Position numbers and translations under genes: made by a program
Assembly (NCBI RefSeq): GCF_007625205.1
Contig: NZ_VMNI01000020.1
Span: forward strand, 124,001-188,000
Source: Denitromonas ohlonensis
GTDB lineage: Bacteria; Pseudomonadota; Gammaproteobacteria; Burkholderiales; Rhodocyclaceae
Direction of reading: 5' to 3'
DNA length: 64,000 bases
Shown: one piece after another, positions 61,719 to 64,000 of the stretch
How positions within the stretch are numbered: the first letter of the stretch is position 1
Layout of the letters: each line of letters starts with the position of its first letter
The notes under the pieces: generated by a model
What the model saw: the letters and a program-made list of their open reading frames with translations, nothing else
The model's database searches: none
What the model was told of the DNA's origin: nothing

Positions 61719-62626
61719 TGCGACCGCGTGACACATTCGATTTGTTCGTGCTGGCCGCGCTGTGGGGTGCCAGCTTTCTGTTCATGCGTCAGGCCGCACC
61801 CGATTTCGGCCCGGTCGGGCTGATCTTCATTCGCGTGCTGTTCGCCGCGCTGTTTTTGCTGCCGATCATCGTTTGGCGCGGGCAGTGGCGCGAACTCATT
61901 CAACACGCCTGGCCGCTCACCGTGATAGGCATCCTCAACTCCGCGCTGCCCTTCGTGTTGATCGCCTGGGCGCTGCTCTCGCTCACCGCCGGCTTCGCTT
62001 CCATCGTGAACGCCACCGCCCCGCTGTGGGCCGCCGTGGTCGCCTGGCTGTGGTTTGGCGAGCGGCTCACAAATTGGCGCGCGGCCGGTCTGGCCATCGG
62101 CTTTATCGGCGTGGGCGTATTGGTGTCCGGCAAAGCGGGTTTCCATGGCGAGCACATTGCGCTGTCGGTGGTCGCCGGCTTGCTGGCCACGCTGTCGTAT
62201 GGCGTGTCGGCCAACTACACCAAGCGCTATCTCACCGGCGTGTCTTCGCTGGCCATCGCCACCGGCGGCCAGACCGCCGCTGCCATCGCGCTCGCGCCCC
62301 TGGCCTGGTGGCTGTGGCCGAGCGGCCCGATCAGCCTCGGCGCCTGGGGCGCCGCCGTCGTGCTGGCTGTGGCCTGCACGGCTGTGGCTTACATCCTCTA
62401 CTTCCGCCTCATCGCCAACATCGGCCCGGCCCGCGCCATCGCCGTCACCTTTCTGATCCCCGCCTTCGGCATGGGCTGGGGCGTGCTGATCCTCGACGAA
62501 GCCCTCGGTCTGCGCATGCTCGCCGGCGCCGGGGTGATCCTGGCCGGTACCTCGCTGGCGACCGGTTTGGTGGATGGCGAGAAGCTGCGGCGCTGGGCGG
62601 TGAAGCTGGGCTTGCGGGCGGCGTGA
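61718..62626 (+). CDS. DMT (EamA) family permease
   Basis: A 302-residue inner-membrane permease with ten predicted helices in two EamA halves (opening LFVLAALWGASFLFMRQAAP; second half LSVVAGLLATLSYGVSANYTK). It starts within the ogt stop (TGATG), so it is co-translated with the repair genes. The substrate is unknown; linkage to alkylation repair suggests efflux of a toxic compound, which is speculation. Confidence 0.88.
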   Translation: MRPRDTFDLFVLAALWGASFLFMRQAAPDFGPVGLIFIRVLFAALFLLPIIVWRGQWRELIQHAWPLTVIGILNSALPFVLIAWALLSLTAGFASIVNATAPLWAAVVAWLWFGERLTNWRAAGLAIGFIGVGVLVSGKAGFHGEHIALSVVAGLLATLSYGVSANYTKRYLTGVSSLAIATGGQTAAAIALAPLAWWLWPSGPISLGAWGAAVVLAVACTAVAYILYFRLIANIGPARAIAVTFLIPAFGMGWGVLILDEALGLRMLAGAGVILAGTSLATGLVDGEKLRRWAVKLGLRAA

Positions 62627-62739
62627 GGTGCCGCGGATTCGGTGGCGGGAATGTTGGCGTCTGTTAGCTTGATGGCATAGTCGTTTGGAATTGTTGTGTG
62701 CTAACCTTCTGGGGTTTTCTGCTTCCTGTGGGGTTGGCG

Positions 62740-63918
62740 ATGAATGTGTTGTGTGCGGCGAGGCCGCAGCCTGCGATTGGGCGTGTCGGACTGTGTGTAA
62801 GCGTGTTGTCCATTTGCCTGGCGGCCCCGGTGGCGTCGGCTGCGGTGAGCTACACAGTCACGCCGATTGCGAGTGGCTTTATCGCCACCGATATCAATGA
62901 CGCCGGATGGGTCGCTGGAACAAGCATTGGGTCTAACTATCGAGCGTCTTTGTGGTCTTCCGGGAGCGGCATGCTGGATCTCGGGCAGCTCGTTGGGGCG
63001 ACGCCCAACTCAATGGCGCTGGGGATCAACAACGATAACCGTGTGGTGGGCGCCGGAGTCTCCGGAAGCACTCGCATTCCCCGCACCGATCTTGAGTGGA
63101 CTGATGATGCCTTTCAGTGGACGCGTGATACTGGCATGCAGTACCTGAACACATCCAGTCCTCAGGTGAGCAGTCTGGCGGCGGCGATCAACGATCAGAA
63201 TCAAATAGCGGGCACCGTCAATCATGGCGGTACGCGGGTCGCGGCCATAACCACACCCGACGGCACTCAGCGATTGCTTGGTACGCTGACCGGCGGGTCG
63301 GACTACAGCGGCTGGACCGGGTTTAGCTCGGCGTCGGCAATTAATGCAGGCGGCGATGTCGTCGGGACAGGTCGCTCAGTCTCGGGTGGCAACCATGCGT
63401 TTTTGTGGACCGAAGCCGGCGGCATGCAAGACCTCGGTTTTCTGCCGGGTGCCTATGAAAACAGTCGTGCGACCGGCATCAACGACGCGCGTCAGGTGAT
63501 CGGATGGAGCCAGGGTGACGATTGCTGGTGTGCTTTTCTGTGGTCGGCAAGTGACGGAATGCAGAGTCTCGGGCATTTGTCTGGCGCTGCCTCGGGTTAC
63601 GAGAGCAGTTTCGCTTCGGATATCAACAATGCGGGGCAGGTGATCGGCTGGTCTTATGTCGGCGATGTCGCGCATGCGATGCGATGGACCGAAACCGCTG
63701 GCATGCAGGATCTGAATGCTTTGATCGATCCGGCCGAAGGCTGGGTGCTGAGCAGCGCCAACGGCATCAACGAAAAGGGACAAATCGTTGGTACGGGTCT
63801 GTTGAATGGGCAAAGCTACGGTTTCGTGTTGAGCCCGGTGCCAGAGCCTGCTACCTGGGCCATGATGTTGGGCGGACTTGGCGTGTTGTTCCGGCGTCGT
63901 CGGAGCGTTTCCGCTTGA
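62740..63918 (+). CDS. PEP-CTERM sorting-domain protein with HAF repeats
   Basis: A 392-residue exported protein. The N-terminus carries a signal peptide (VGLCVSVLSICLAAPVASAAV). The body holds about six repeats of 40-50 residues of the HAF type, each with a (H/D)AFLWT-(x)-GMQDLG core followed by A-x-x-IN-(D/N)-x-x-QV-(I/V)-G. The C-terminus is the sorting signal VPEPATWAMMLGGLGVLFRRRRS, with PEP, a membrane helix and a basic tail, implying exosortase processing elsewhere in the genome. ATG 62740 was chosen over GTG 62698 because it precedes a proper signal peptide. Confidence 0.9.
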   Translation: MNVLCAARPQPAIGRVGLCVSVLSICLAAPVASAAVSYTVTPIASGFIATDINDAGWVAGTSIGSNYRASLWSSGSGMLDLGQLVGATPNSMALGINNDNRVVGAGVSGSTRIPRTDLEWTDDAFQWTRDTGMQYLNTSSPQVSSLAAAINDQNQIAGTVNHGGTRVAAITTPDGTQRLLGTLTGGSDYSGWTGFSSASAINAGGDVVGTGRSVSGGNHAFLWTEAGGMQDLGFLPGAYENSRATGINDARQVIGWSQGDDCWCAFLWSASDGMQSLGHLSGAASGYESSFASDINNAGQVIGWSYVGDVAHAMRWTETAGMQDLNALIDPAEGWVLSSANGINEKGQIVGTGLLNGQSYGFVLSPVPEPATWAMMLGGLGVLFRRRRSVSA

Positions 63919-63934
63919 AGCGCACTGTTCGTTA

Positions 63935-63960
63935 AAAATAGGGCCGCGCAAGGCGGCCCT
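63935..63960 (-). terminator. Intrinsic terminator for a leftward gene beyond the window edge
   Basis: An 8-bp stem (AGGGCCGC at 63940-63947 pairing with 63953-63960, five-base loop) is flanked on its left by AAAAA. On the minus strand this is a GC hairpin followed by UUUUU, so it should terminate a leftward transcript entering from the right edge, and may also serve the PEP-CTERM gene. Confidence 0.65.
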
Positions 63961-63979
63961 GATATTCCATCTTGGTGAG

Positions 63980-64000
63980 TCACATCCCAAGCACTTTCAT
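63980..64000 (-). CDS. Possible 3' end of a leftward gene (partial)
   Basis: In one minus-strand frame the last 21 bases read as six codons and a TGA stop at 63980-63982, twenty bases before a good minus-strand terminator. This is consistent with the end of a gene continuing off the window, but far too short to identify. Confidence 0.25.
   Translation of the reverse strand: MKVLGM

Overview
The window is a continuous piece of high-GC bacterial chromosome made almost entirely of protein-coding genes, usually in tight operons with 1-8 base stop/start overlaps. Gene content and order point to a betaproteobacterium, most likely Rhodocyclales (Azoarcus/Thauera/Denitromonas-like). The pointers are yqgE-ruvX-pyrR-pyrB-pyrC', a pilG-H-I-J-chpA twitching cluster, xseB-ispA-dxs-folE2, ribF-ileS-lspA-fkpB-ispH, egtBD and a PEP-CTERM protein. 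This placement is inferred from synteny and protein motifs; no 16S rRNA gene is present. No tRNA, rRNA, CRISPR array, transposase, integrase or prophage was seen, so this is core chromosome rather than an island.

Layout. 1-4240: yggS, proC, yggT, yggU and an acyl-CoA synthetase, all rightward. 4313-8238: leftward pyrimidine operon yqgE-ruvX-pyrR-pyrB-pyrC', in which the dihydroorotase has lost its metal ligands, closed by a terminator. 8335-9783: photolyase. 9803-18953: the leftward Pil-Chp chemosensory operon (two response regulators, CheW, MCP and a 1,880-residue multi-HPt CheA), preceded by rubredoxin. 19453-22223: a ThiD-like protein without kinase motifs, thiE and hemL. 22264-23819: a self-regulated tetR with an alpha/beta hydrolase. 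23769-32908 (leftward): mgtE, mtgA, aroE, a TonB-like protein, an RNase II-family enzyme, rarD, a methyltransferase, a YqiA-type esterase and uppP. 33144-37637: a very large orphan hybrid sensor kinase with five PAS domains.

37647-42897 (leftward): an unknown protein, DUF2478, folE2, dxs, ispA and xseB. 43034-44134: a stand-alone Rieske oxygenase. 44202-50144 (leftward): ispH, fkpB, lspA, ileS and ribF, with a palindromic extragenic repeat region between lspA and ileS. 50309-52563: egtB-egtD for ergothioneine. 52556-54351 (leftward): amiC and tsaE, head-to-head with queG, then murI. 56291-59683 (leftward): an unknown lipoprotein, DUF488, a sulfurtransferase, a STAS-like protein and a DMT permease. 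59800-62626: an alkylation-repair operon (Ada/AlkA fusion plus ogt) with a second DMT permease. 62740-63918: a PEP-CTERM protein with HAF repeats.

The genes supply nucleotide, cofactor, isoprenoid and cell-wall housekeeping plus surface motility signalling. No clearly new multi-gene system is visible. The most interesting signals are two apparent pseudoenzymes (PyrC' and the ThiD-like protein), an in-frame hexamer microsatellite in chpA, a probable leaderless tetR with its operator inside its promoter, a possible FliA-type promoter before pilG, codon-anomalous patches in tsaE and ileS, a compound extragenic repeat, and an uncharacterised lipoprotein.
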